A stretch of DNA of 64,000 nt from Isochrysis galbana (lineage: Eukaryota; Haptophyta; Isochrysidales; Isochrysidaceae), in the NCBI GenBank assembly GCA_018136815.1, contig CM030940.1, forward strand, positions 368,443-432,442, given 5' to 3'. The translations under genes were made by a program, and so were the position numbers. The notes beneath the pieces were generated by a model. It was not told the DNA's origin and did no database searches. It worked only from the letters and a program-made list of their open reading frames with translations. Below, piece after piece: positions 32,160-41,762 of this stretch. Each line of letters opens with the position of its first letter. Within the stretch, counting starts at the first letter, position 1.

Positions 32160-32830
32160 GGGGTGTGGTCAGGCGGATGCGTGGGCCCAAGCGTTGGTGG
32201 CATAGCGAACGCAGGCATCGAGCTTGCGTTTGGGCAGCCACTTGGTGAGGAAATCGGCGGCCATGTGCTCGGTGCCGACGTGACGAAGGGCGACCTCGCC
32301 AGCGGCGACGCGCTGGAGGAGCACGTGGTAGCGGCGCATGAAGTGGCGCGCCCCGCGCCTTCACCCTCCCTCATTGGGACTTCCTCGTGGTGGCCCCGCA
32401 TCGCGTATTTGGAAACGAGGGGTACCAAATGAAGGCAAACGACCTGACCTCGCTGGGGAGCTACGACCGATGGACGAGAGAAGACAGAAGACGGTCATGG
32501 AACATTTGATGACGTCGAGAGAAAGTAAGAGAAGAGGCGGTATACCAATCGACGAGACCTTGAGGCTTAAAATAACCCACAAGTTAGAAGTAAAAGCAAG
32601 CCTGTCATCGTATGAAATACGACAAGGGAGCCGACGCGCATGTTGGCGAGGTTGTCGGTGCCGACGAGGGTCGGTCCGTCGAGGTCAACGCCGATAGCGC
32701 GCAGGATCTCGCGGGCGTACGAGACGCTTTCGGCGGCCTTGCATGAATGAGGCGATGCCCTCCGCCTCCATGGAGGAGTCGACGACGAGGGCCAGCTTTT
32801 TTGTCTGATGGAGGATCGCGCCGCCGGGAA
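32160..32830 (-). pseudogene. Ty1/copia RNase H fragment with an insertion
   Basis: The minus strand encodes SSMEAEGIASFMQ, YAREILRAIGVDLDGPTLVGTDNLANMRVGS and, after a foreign segment at about 32355-32635, RHFMRRYHVLLQRVAAGE, LRHVGTEHMAADFLTKWLP. This is the SS-EAE / DN-A / AD-LTK order of copia RNase H, of a lineage different from the intact element at 35.5 kb. A frameshift lies near 32755. The inserted segment matches LTR-like DNA at 20405-20490. Confidence 0.8.
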
Positions 32831-33617
32831 CGCTTTGCCCATCAAATCATGTGGTCCAAAGGGTGCAGCGCTAGTTGCGTACGTGCGCAAGACTATCTAC
32901 GACAGACGTGAGGCAATCTTCACTTCAAAGGGGGCTGTCACACAAAATAGCTCGGAAAGAGTGGGGAGTGTGTGCTTATTGTACCGCGGAAAAGGCGTCA
33001 ACATGGATGGCGTGCATTATGCCGCCGCCACAGACTGCGGGCTGCTGCATGTCAACGGCACAGTGCTCGCGGTGTTTGACTCGGTCCTCACCGCCAACGG
33101 CGTTACTGACGCACGCCTGCGAGAGTACGGCACATGGCAGCTGGATGTTCATAGGAAGCTGGGGCTCCCGGTCTCGACACAGCAGATTGATGAGTGGCAA
33201 AAGGACGTCGAAGGGCGGGCGCGGCGCAGCATGAAGCGTCGAACGGAAGCGTACAAGAAGAGACGAGCCGCCATGCGAAAGCAGCAGAAGCAACGCCGGA
33301 ACGCTGAACGCAAGGCAGCGTCACGAGAGCACACCTACAAGGAGGAGGAAAATGTGGCGGGGGGCAAGGGCAAGGGGGAGGCGGGGGCTTGTCTCTGTGG
33401 GAAAATGGCTGCGTGCTGCAACCGTGCGTGTCCCTGTCTTTGTGCAGCGGTGCCATGCACTCCTCGTTGCCACGGCGGGAAGCTGGCCCCAAGATGTGTG
33501 CGGTGTGTGCCGGGTAACACAGGGGGGCAAGCGGAGGTGGATGGTGATGAAGTGTGCTCAGGAAGTGATGTGAGTGAATCGTCTGTGTACAGTTGCATGC
33601 CTGCCGATCCAATTTGA
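32808..33617 (+). CDS. Unknown protein with basic coiled coil and Cys-rich C-terminus
   Basis: The ORF of 269 aa starts at an ATG that overlaps the antisense copia fragment, so the true start or an upstream exon may lie elsewhere. It has a compact N-terminal segment (about 50-135) with VHYAAATDCGLLHVNGTVLAVF and YGTWQLDVHRKLGLP, a Lys/Arg-rich helix (about 140-185, KRRTEAYKKRRAAMRKQQKQ) and a Cys cluster (about 198-240) of spacing CxC, CC, CxCxC, C, CH, ending CVRC. The cluster resembles CXC/TSO1-like domains that occur in some transposon-encoded proteins. I cannot assign a function. Given the TE surroundings, a transposon-derived gene is likely. Confidence 0.5.
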   Translation: MEDRAAGNALPIKSCGPKGAALVAYVRKTIYDRREAIFTSKGAVTQNSSERVGSVCLLYRGKGVNMDGVHYAAATDCGLLHVNGTVLAVFDSVLTANGVTDARLREYGTWQLDVHRKLGLPVSTQQIDEWQKDVEGRARRSMKRRTEAYKKRRAAMRKQQKQRRNAERKAASREHTYKEEENVAGGKGKGEAGACLCGKMAACCNRACPCLCAAVPCTPRCHGGKLAPRCVRCVPGNTGGQAEVDGDEVCSGSDVSESSVYSCMPADPI

Positions 33618-34050
33618 ACATTTGCCGTTTTCTCCAGTTCGTAGTGAGCGCTTTTGCTATTTTGAGAACACTATATCAAATGTTTACAAAACAGGCTTTG
33701 GGAACGGCTGGGAGGCCAGGCGAAATGGGGGGCCCCCAGGCAAGCGGGAGCTCATTTTTTTTGCCCTCGCGCCCTTCATGAGACTTGCTGAGCAGCTCCA
33801 CCGTCTCAGAAACTCCACTTGACCACAAGGTGTGCCCCTTCTCCCACTGAAAGCGGGGCGGAGAGGAGCAGTACTCTCAGAAGTCGGCTAGACGGCTACC
33901 AAACGGGCCAATGTGCGCAAAATTTTCGAAATCTGAGACGGTGGAAATTTACTAGGAGTATCATTACTTCCCATGATGTGACTTGCAGCACACACATGCA
34001 CAAGTAGAGGCACCCATTCCTACTGCCCTATGCACACCTCTAACACCCCC
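33618..34050. other. Intergenic, nothing recognised
   Basis: The AT content is higher than in neighbours. The phrase TCAGAAACTCCA/TCTGAGACGGTGGAAATTT recurs loosely around 33810 and 33935. No gene is seen. Confidence 0.4.
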
Positions 34051-34551
34051 TTATTGCTCGGAGAAGCCGATGACAGACTCGCCATGCAACTCCTCGATTT
34101 TACGCTCCACGCAGCGCGGCAGCTTAGACCTGTGGCCAAATTGGGTGTGAGAGAGTGTCCTGACGCAGCCCCGGCGTGTGCACCACCTGAAATTCTTGCC
34201 CACTTTGTCCTCGAACCCTGGGCCTGAGTATGGCCACTCCACCCAACACAGCCACTGCTATCCGTCCGCGTCCAGCCTCACTCCCTGGAGCCACTGCTCT
34301 GCGCACGCTGCCACTTGCCCAGCTGCCGCTGCCTCTGCCACGACAGCGGCTGCCTCGTCATCGTCGGGTGGGTCGCACACCGGGTACAGAAGCGCAGACG
34401 ATGTGGGCAGGTCGCCACGCTGCACTTGCACCATGTGCAGAGGCGGCGCGGCATGCTCGGGGGCCGCAGAACCCGCGCTGGGGAGCCCACCTAACTCCAC
34501 TGGAATGGTGCCCAGCGGGTCGTCGAGGGCAGGCATCCCATACGTCGCCAC
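34051..34551 (-). CDS. Possible gene, minus strand, interrupted by one stop
   Basis: Two open segments lie in the same minus-strand frame, 34551-34258 and 34242-34051, separated by a single TAG at 34258-34260. The upstream part is Ala/Glu/Asp-rich (PPDDDEAAAVVAEAAA then EQWLQGV). The downstream part has a Cys/Arg-rich segment (WCTRRGCVRTLSHTQFGHRSK) and ends VERKIEELHGESVIGFSEQ. The second half looks protein-like. It could be a gene with a very short intron, a pseudogene, or chance. No family is recognised. Confidence 0.3.
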
Positions 34552-34639
34552 GGCCTCCCTTGGGAAGGGAGAGCTCCTCGCTGGAGAGCGCGCGCCCCGC
34601 CGCCCACCTGCCGATTTCCCACCTCTTCCTAAATCCTAA

Positions 34640-35537
34640 GGAACCACCTTAATACAATAAAACATCTGAGCGTTAGTACCACTACTACTTCCACTAGCCC
34701 GGTACTATCACGACACCCCTCAGCGCACGTACGCCTTGACGTGCGTCGTCACTAGACACATACGCATATGCACCCCTTCGAATCTCCCCCCTCGCAAACC
34801 CCCGGCTCCCATTATAATTCATAATTCCCCACAATCTACAATGAGGGAAAACCCATTGACCATTGAGGCGGACCGACCTACGTCGGGCGACTCTCCGGGA
34901 AGAAGCACCGGGGGTTGGGGTTGGGGTGGGGTGGGGGGAGGGACATCTCATCAAAAAATAAGAAATGCCCTTACCAGCTCGCGCCGCGAGCGGTCCTCGA
35001 GTAATAAGCGATTGCGCCCCGAAGATGGTATTCCTACTAACTCTCATATTTAGAAAAAGATGTGTGAGCAATGAATGCCTCCTTCTACAAGATGCTCCTT
35101 CTCCTGTGTCCGGATGTGCGGGTGCATGGAGAGGGGTGGATGAGGGAGAGGCACAAAGGCACACACAACGCGCAACGCGAGGCGCGGTTCAGGACGACGA
35201 GGAGCGGGAGGTGCGGCGGAGTCCTCAACAGCGCCTCACAGCGCTCATTTCTTGGAACGCTCCCGATGCCCCCCTCTCCCCAGCGCGACTAGGTGAGAGG
35301 CGCTGTGGAGCCCTTCTCTCGACTTTCTTTGTTTGTGACGGCGCGTCTCTCTCGTCGAAAGCCGCGAATGACGAATCACGAAACGGCCGATCGCCGAGGA
35401 GATGGGCCTCGCTCTCGTTCAGATACTTACTCTCTCTCTCGGCTGTGCTCGGCGGTGGCGGGTCGTTACGAAGACGTTAGTCAAACAAGAGATACTACGG
35501 ACTAAGGTGGCTCAGCTCTCAGCTTTGAGCGGGATCC
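34640..35537. other. Unassigned DNA upstream of the copia insertion
   Basis: A plus-strand open frame (34965-35480) has no recognisable domain. The copia element begins at 35538, so any gene here could be interrupted by it. The phrase CCCATTGACCATTGAGG is shared with about 4810, suggesting a dispersed repeat. Confidence 0.35.
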
Positions 35538-35714
35538 TGTTTAATCTTAAGTGAGATTTGTTGTAACTGAGTCAGTTCTATTCCCAGTGTGGGAACGTTC
35601 CCCCCCCCCTCGTCGCCGTTGCTCTGTCGCGTAGTTGCGCTAACGCTTGTCAATGTCACTGATCTATACCCTACTACTGGGCATTCACAGTCCCACTTAT
35701 GTGGGAATCAAACA
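35538..35714 (+). repeat. Left LTR of the copia element
   Basis: 177 bp, TG...CA ends, identical by reading to 41074-41250. An ATG at 35653 inside the LTR is in frame with gag. Confidence 0.96.
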
Positions 35715-38700
35715 TGGTACCCCCGCCGAGAGGGGTTCATCACTCCTCTCACGCGCGAACATTGGCGCGCGCTCGCCGGGCCTCTTCTCTCAACACAAGG
35801 TTGACATTGAGGCCAAGATCGAATTCATTTTGGGTCAAAATTCATGGCCTACGCTGTCAAACCCGCTCAAGGGAGCGATCTTCGGGCCAGAAGCACTGGA
35901 AATGGGCCCACAATCACCGCCAATGATGCCGCGCGACGGACAACTCCGATTCGCCGGAGCACTGACCCTCCAAAAATTTCAAAAACAATCTCTGGTTGAC
36001 GGTGAAGAGTTCACCCAACTTCTTCCAAGGTACATATTCACCTTCCGCACCTCGAATGGAAATGATGAAGTCGCAGCTCAATGGTACCACGGTGAGCGCG
36101 TGGACCGCACGGCCGAAGGCTGCTGGATCGAATCTCGACGTCGCACAGCTTCTCCTAACCTTTTGGTAAACATGCCAACCTTTGGGAAGGCTCTCATCGA
36201 TTCGTTTTGCACATTCCAACTCAATCTCAAGAGGGCTGTTGCCCACCTGCTGGACCTCCTTCCCGACGAGCTTCGATCTCGCGAGATTCATCAGACGCCC
36301 AAAAACGCGGCGGCGGCAGCAATCTCTACCGCCCAACCTCTTCCATCACAAACTCAAGACACATATGCTTTCATGATGGGAGAAGACAACCTCGAGGACT
36401 ATGACTCTCGCAAGTTTCGCTGTCGCCCATTCGACGGCACGCCTGGCCGCCCGTTCGACATCTTCTGCCGAGATTTCGGTAATGCGTTCTCGCGCGAATA
36501 CATCGGAGACGCCGACCTTACCACCTGCATGCTAGGCTTAGATGTCGGTGGATATGTTGAACAAAATCCAAATGTTGACCGATCCATCTTTGGTGGAATA
36601 CCCATGTTCAACTTCTATGCTGCTGATGGTACTTTTAGGAATGCAGCCGCCAGAACTCTACACTCTGATCACATCAAGAGGAAACGTATCCTGTTCTCAC
36701 ACCTTATGGAACACATCTCCAATTCGGACATTCGGGAAATGTTAACATCACAAGCTCCCCATGATGGTGCGCAAGCTTACAGGCTTCTGTATGAGCAATG
36801 CCATCAAGAAGTGGATGACCTAACTCTACTAGAACATGATGCAACATGGGATAATGTCTCTCTTCTCACTGTGGGTATCAATGAAAATTCAATCTCCAAT
36901 TTGATTGCCCATCTACACAGTTTGAACGCCAAACGCCCATCAAACCAGCAGAAATCAAAAGATCAACTCGTTATTAAGGTGCTCTCGTGCATAACTTCGG
37001 ACGTCTCAGAATCCTTGGCCCATACTTGCCAAGAAGAAATAGCTGCTGCCCCAGCCAAACGCAGATTCTGGACCAATAGTGCACGAGATATCCTCAAACT
37101 TAAAGCGGAACTCCAACCCTTATGGCGGATCAAATTCAACCAAGGCTCCATTACTGTTCCAAAAGATGGTGGTAAGCGAGCTACGCATGGTAGTGCCCGT
37201 CCTGATGCCTCATATGCCGAAGACTCTGCCCTGATGGCAAAATCTCGACCTAACAATCCAACACCTAGAGGTATCCTATCTTCATTTCAAGCTTTGAAAT
37301 CGGCTAGATGCTACAGGTGCCAAGGTTCTGGGCACCAGGCGAATGTTTGCCCCACACCCGCGGATCAATCTGTGACCATCAGCGATTGGATAGCGGCTCT
37401 ACAATCCCAAAACGCCTCACGCGCCAAACAAGGAAGAGGAAAAGGAAGGAAAATGGTCTCATTCAAAACTAACAAAGGGAGAGGAAGCTCGGCTTATATG
37501 GCCGACGGATCAGCTAATGAAACCAGTCGTCCGTCTCATAGTACCGCCGACGATCTGCCACTGGAAACAGCAAATTTCACCTCTGAAGAGTGGGATGACA
37601 TTATGGATGACACAGCCTTTCATGTAAAAGCTCCGAATCATCGACAAAATCTTCACGCGGGGATCGAACTCGCTACAATTTGCTTTTGTGCTCCGTTACT
37701 TTACCTTTGGGCTACGATCGCAACCATTTTCCTCAATGTCCTCCGATATGTGAGAAAGATACGCAAGGAAAATGATTCAGCCTTCATCACCTCCGCCAAA
37801 CAGCTTGACTTCATAGTGGATTGTGGCGCCACAAAGCACTGTATTGCAAATGAGCTTGAACTAGATCGTATCACAGATGACAACCCAGGCACATTCGTTG
37901 TTATAGGCGACGGCCGCCGTGTGCCGGTTTCCAAAATAGGTGATATGACAATCGTCGTAAACGCTCAAATCTCTAAACCAGGTAGCTCCCGCCGCATAGA
38001 AACCAAAGTCCCTGTGCGTCTGACCGGAGTAAGAGTTGTCCCTGGCCTCACGGCTAGGCTCTTCAGCTGCCGCGCGGGATTTGAAGCCGATAACATCTCA
38101 ACATTCCTCAACAATGACTGCTACCTGCGTCTACCAAACGGCGAGATTGCACCTATGGGAAAATCCGGACACCACTACGTGTTGAATTTCGACACAGCCC
38201 TGGCCCTCTCCGCACAACACGACGACGATGATGGCTCCACTGCAACCCTATGGCACGCTAGACTCGCCCATTTCAACGTGCACCGCATTCGCGCCGCGAT
38301 GATATCCAGAAATATATACTCAGCACACGCATCTCCGACCAAGATATCTTGTGCAGCCTGTTCTTCCAATCAGCGCCGGTCGCCGCACAGGAAGCAGAAA
38401 CCACAATCTCGAACGTATGCCTTCTTTGGTGAACGAGTTGTCTCAGATACGTGTGGGCCATTCCCTCCGTCTCCGGCCGGACTCCGATTTGCAATCATAT
38501 TTGTCGACATGTTCTCGCGTCTTGCCGCTGTCTACTTTCTCAAATCCAAATCCGCGCCGGATGTTCTCCTTGCGGCACAGACATATGTGGGAGATCACAC
38601 GTATCTCCTCACGAAAACCTCCGTCCCGGGAGTTGTCGAACAATGGCACACTGATAATGGCTCCGAGTTTACAGCCTCTGCCCTGGATGCCTTCTGTTCT

Positions 38701-39330
38701 GAACTAGGTATCCGCCGCTCATTCTCCATAGCCGAAACCCCCCAGACCAACGGTGTTGCAGAGCGCGCGTGGGGCACTCTCCTCCGCTGCATGAGAGTCA
38801 TGCTCGCTCACGCTGGGAACGATGTCTTCTTCACCACATTGTGGCCTTTTCTAATGTCACAAGCCGTCGCGATTTCCAACTCCCTTCCATCGTTCGCCTT
38901 CTCGCCGCCGCAAGTCCCGTGGGAGAGAGCTGATCCGAGCCGTCCACCGACCCCGCTTTCCCGCTTCCGTGTTATGTTATGTGATTGCCAGGTTCACGTT
39001 GAGAACCCGACACCGAAACTCGCCCCCCGCCGCTTCCCTGCTGTCCACCTCGGATGGGACTCCCGCCGTCGGGGCTTCTTCGTTTACATCCCCGCTCTGC
39101 GCCGCATTACCACCTCCGTTGATGTTTGTTTCGAGGAACAGTCTTTCACCTCTTTCGGTGGTGTCGCCCGTCGCTCGGCACTGCCAGCAGACCCCCCCTT
39201 GTCCGACGGGCTGCCGATGCCGCAGCCCTCCCCGTCCCCGTTCGCCGCCTCTCGCTGCATGAGCGTGCCCCGCCGCCGATCCAGCCGCCAAATCCCGTTG
39301 CCCCGCCTCCTCCTCCGAGTGTCTCGCTGA
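35653..39330 (+). CDS. Copia Gag-protease-integrase polyprotein
   Basis: The ORF runs from an ATG inside the left LTR (the next ATG is at 35902 and may be the real start) to a TGA at 39328-39330. The Gag region comes first. It has a CCHC zinc knuckle CYRCQGSGHQANVC at 37309-37350, an aspartic protease active site VDCGAT (Asp at 37819), an integrase HHCC zinc region (WHARLAHFN...CAACSSNQ, about 38250-38380) and the catalytic triad: Asp in VSDTCGPF, Asp in WHTDNGSEF, Glu in TNGVAERAWG. A hydrophobic stretch at about 37665-37740 (TICFCAPLLYLWATIATIF) between Gag and protease is unusual. The 3' end is a Pro/Arg-rich linker overlapping the next frame by about 205 nt. No stop interrupts the domains. 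Confidence 0.93.
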   Translation: MSLIYTLLLGIHSPTYVGIKHGTPAERGSSLLSRANIGARSPGLFSQHKVDIEAKIEFILGQNSWPTLSNPLKGAIFGPEALEMGPQSPPMMPRDGQLRFAGALTLQKFQKQSLVDGEEFTQLLPRYIFTFRTSNGNDEVAAQWYHGERVDRTAEGCWIESRRRTASPNLLVNMPTFGKALIDSFCTFQLNLKRAVAHLLDLLPDELRSREIHQTPKNAAAAAISTAQPLPSQTQDTYAFMMGEDNLEDYDSRKFRCRPFDGTPGRPFDIFCRDFGNAFSREYIGDADLTTCMLGLDVGGYVEQNPNVDRSIFGGIPMFNFYAADGTFRNAAARTLHSDHIKRKRILFSHLMEHISNSDIREMLTSQAPHDGAQAYRLLYEQCHQEVDDLTLLEHDATWDNVSLLTVGINENSISNLIAHLHSLNAKRPSNQQKSKDQLVIKVLSCITSDVSESLAHTCQEEIAAAPAKRRFWTNSARDILKLKAELQPLWRIKFNQGSITVPKDGGKRATHGSARPDASYAEDSALMAKSRPNNPTPRGILSSFQALKSARCYRCQGSGHQANVCPTPADQSVTISDWIAALQSQNASRAKQGRGKGRKMVSFKTNKGRGSSAYMADGSANETSRPSHSTADDLPLETANFTSEEWDDIMDDTAFHVKAPNHRQNLHAGIELATICFCAPLLYLWATIATIFLNVLRYVRKIRKENDSAFITSAKQLDFIVDCGATKHCIANELELDRITDDNPGTFVVIGDGRRVPVSKIGDMTIVVNAQISKPGSSRRIETKVPVRLTGVRVVPGLTARLFSCRAGFEADNISTFLNNDCYLRLPNGEIAPMGKSGHHYVLNFDTALALSAQHDDDDGSTATLWHARLAHFNVHRIRAAMISRNIYSAHASPTKISCAACSSNQRRSPHRKQKPQSRTYAFFGERVVSDTCGPFPPSPAGLRFAIIFVDMFSRLAAVYFLKSKSAPDVLLAAQTYVGDHTYLLTKTSVPGVVEQWHTDNGSEFTASALDAFCSELGIRRSFSIAETPQTNGVAERAWGTLLRCMRVMLAHAGNDVFFTTLWPFLMSQAVAISNSLPSFAFSPPQVPWERADPSRPPTPLSRFRVMLCDCQVHVENPTPKLAPRRFPAVHLGWDSRRRGFFVYIPALRRITTSVDVCFEEQSFTSFGGVARRSALPADPPLSDGLPMPQPSPSPFAASRCMSVPRRRSSRQIPLPRLLLRVSR

Positions 39331-41036
39331 ATGCGACCGCTCCGGTCGTGGGGGAGTCAGCCACACCCGGCACATCCATGCCCACCTCCATGCCCATGCA
39401 TGTGCATCCTCACATTGCTCAAGCCCTCATGGCAGCGACCCCAACCGGGCCTATTCCGGAGCCGCGAACATACCAAGAGGCTGTGGACGACCCAATCTAC
39501 GGGGAGAAGTGGCGTGAAGCCATGCAGGAAGACGTGCGTGGCAAGTATGAAAAAAACAAGGCATGGAAGCTGGTCAAACAAAATGAGATACCAAAAGGGA
39601 GAAACCCCATGAAGGGAAAATGGGTCTATAAGGTGAAATACAACGCCGATGGCTCCGTGGAACGATTCAAGGCGAGATGGGTGGCATGCGGCTACAGCCA
39701 AGTCCCTGGAGTTGATTTCACTGAAACGTTTTGTGGCACACTCAGGCATGAAAGCTCTAGAATATTCCTTGCATTAACCAATGAAGCTGACGATGACCTA
39801 TTCGAGATTGACACAGTTAAAGCTTTCTCTTCGGCCGACATGGACGGAAATCCCCTATATATTGTGCAACCCACCGGCTTTGAAGATCCAACTTACGCAG
39901 CATGCCTTCTCCTTGCACCACTTGAAGGCACAAAGCAAGCGGGATACCAATATATGCTCACCAACACCACTACTCTGACCAAGATAGGTTTTGAACAATC
40001 TACAGTGGAGCCTAACTTCTTCAAGAAAGTACACACAGATGGTACAATACTATTCTTGGCTCTTTATGTTGACAACATGCTGGTCAGATTTCCGAAAGGC
40101 CGGCGAAATTTAGTTAACGAATTCATCGATCAGTACTCGAAACGATTCAATGTTAGCATCATTGGAGAGCCCTCTCGATTCTTGGGTTTCGAAATCACAC
40201 GTGACCGATCGAATCGCATTATGTCCCTTCGACAAACGAAATACATTGAAGAGATCGCCACTACATTCCTCAGTGAACGTACAAGCAAATGTTTCTCGGT
40301 CCCCATTTGCTCTTCCAAAATTGATGAATTTCACAAGATGACGGGTGCCACTTCAGACATTGATAGATCGCGCATGCGATCCAAATCGTACCTCCAACTG
40401 ATGGGATCGTTGCTATGGGTGACAATCACCCGTCCAGACATCTCATTCTATGTTTCCTTCCTATGCCAATTTATGCAGGACCCATCACCGCAAAACTATG
40501 ATGCCGCGCTGGGCATAGTTAGCTATCTCCAACAAACCAAGAATCTTGGGCTAACGTATGTTGGGACTAAGGCCACGATCGAAGTCTACGCTGACTCATC
40601 ATGGGGCTCCCTGCCAAAGCCATTTGCCGGATACGTTATTAAGTATGGGGGAGCCTCGATTTCATACCAGTCTAAGAAACTCAAACTTGTCGCCCAGTCT
40701 TCTGCTGAAGCCGAAACCGCTGTGTATGCACTAAGTGCCAAAAATCTTCAATTCGTTCTGCATCTGTTTGAATTTCTCGATAATCAACAGCAGCTCCCTA
40801 TCCACATATTCACCGACAACGCAGCAACTCGCGACTCAATCAAAAATCCCGGTGTCACGGCTAGAACTCGTCATTATGCTCGCTGGTTGCTGTATGCTAG
40901 GGAACAATTTCTCCATCGGATCTCAGCGCCACACTGGATCTCTACATCAATGATGACCGCTGACATATTCACGAAGTGCTTGGACAAAACCACATTCCTG
41001 CGCCATCGTTCAAGCCTGCTCAATGACATATCTTGA
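39126..41036 (+). CDS. Copia reverse transcriptase-RNase H (-1 frame)
   Basis: This frame is open from 39126 but has no early ATG, so RT is probably made by -1 frameshifting or the shift is an assembly error. A C7 run at 39192-39198 in the overlap is a candidate slip site. RT motifs: WREAMQEDV, KWVYKVKYNADGSVERFKARWVA (split here as KGKWVYK and RFKARWV), FEIDTVKAF (first Asp), YIVQPTGFE and the polymerase box at 40065-40076, which reads YVDN instead of YVDD. RNase H acidic residues are all present: YADSSW, SSAEAE, TDNAAT, TADIFTK. The box substitution would be expected to impair catalysis in known RTs. Confidence 0.92.
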   Translation: MFRGTVFHLFRWCRPSLGTASRPPLVRRAADAAALPVPVRRLSLHERAPPPIQPPNPVAPPPPPSVSLNATAPVVGESATPGTSMPTSMPMHVHPHIAQALMAATPTGPIPEPRTYQEAVDDPIYGEKWREAMQEDVRGKYEKNKAWKLVKQNEIPKGRNPMKGKWVYKVKYNADGSVERFKARWVACGYSQVPGVDFTETFCGTLRHESSRIFLALTNEADDDLFEIDTVKAFSSADMDGNPLYIVQPTGFEDPTYAACLLLAPLEGTKQAGYQYMLTNTTTLTKIGFEQSTVEPNFFKKVHTDGTILFLALYVDNMLVRFPKGRRNLVNEFIDQYSKRFNVSIIGEPSRFLGFEITRDRSNRIMSLRQTKYIEEIATTFLSERTSKCFSVPICSSKIDEFHKMTGATSDIDRSRMRSKSYLQLMGSLLWVTITRPDISFYVSFLCQFMQDPSPQNYDAALGIVSYLQQTKNLGLTYVGTKATIEVYADSSWGSLPKPFAGYVIKYGGASISYQSKKLKLVAQSSAEAETAVYALSAKNLQFVLHLFEFLDNQQQLPIHIFTDNAATRDSIKNPGVTARTRHYARWLLYAREQFLHRISAPHWISTSMMTADIFTKCLDKTTFLRHRSSLLNDIS

Positions 41037-41073
41037 CCTATGTATCCATCGATGTGGCATCGCTGTGGGGGAG

Positions 41074-41250
41074 TGTTTAATCTTAAGTGAGATTTGTTGT
41101 AACTGAGTCAGTTCTATTCCCAGTGTGGGAACGTTCCCCCCCCCCTCGTCGCCGTTGCTCTGTCGCGTAGTTGCGCTAACGCTTGTCAATGTCACTGATC
41201 TATACCCTACTACTGGGCATTCACAGTCCCACTTATGTGGGAATCAAACA
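41074..41250 (+). repeat. Right LTR of the copia element
   Basis: 177 bp, reads identical to the left LTR and is followed by the TSD GATCC. It lies 513 bp upstream of the cyclin-box start codon. Confidence 0.96.
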
Positions 41251-41762
41251 GATCCACTCTCTCTCTCTCTCAGATTCCTCTCAGCGTCACATCCACAGAG
41301 AGAGCTCCAATCCCACCGGAATTTCTGTGTGACGCCGCCACTCCTCTCCTCTCTCTCCTCTTTCTCCTCTCTCCTCTCTCTTGGGCCCTTTGTCGTCCGC
41401 CCCCCCAACACCGCCAAGGGACGCGAGGGAAGCGCCTGCGATCGACCACTCCTTTAGCCGCTGTTTGGATGGATTTCCCCCCCCACTTTGGTAAGAAAAT
41501 AGCTCTCCGCGCCCGGCGTTGTGATGAGCTAGGAGGAGAGTTGGAGAGGAGAGACGGCGTCGTGGCCAATGAGTTGCGAGGGGCAAACCAAACAAAGAAA
41601 GAAGGTTGGAGGAGCCTCGTCTTATGAGGAAGAGGATGAGAAAGAGGGGAGAGAGGTGTGGGCATGCACGCGGGCGAGACGGGAGAGAAGCGGGGAGAAG
41701 GAGAGAGAGACGACCCCCCGCCCTGCTGCCCGACCCCACGTCGCCCCTCAGCTGAAAACGGG

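Larger units (their letters stand above)
35538..41250 (+). mobile_element. Complete Ty1/copia LTR retrotransposon
   Basis: The 5713-bp element has two 177-bp LTRs (35538-35714 and 41074-41250) that read identical, beginning TGTTTAATC and ending ATCAAACA, and a 5-bp target duplication GATCC on each side. A primer-binding site beginning TGGTACCCCCGCC follows the left LTR directly, and the purine tract GTGGGGGAG precedes the right LTR. The coding order gag, protease, integrase, RT, RNase H is that of Pseudoviridae/copia. Identical LTRs imply recent insertion. The pol reading frame shifts by -1 between integrase and RT. Confidence 0.97.

Noticed and set aside
35647..35652. Copia ORF start at 35647
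   Set aside because: The codon there is TTG; the first ATG is at 35653, with 35902 as another candidate.
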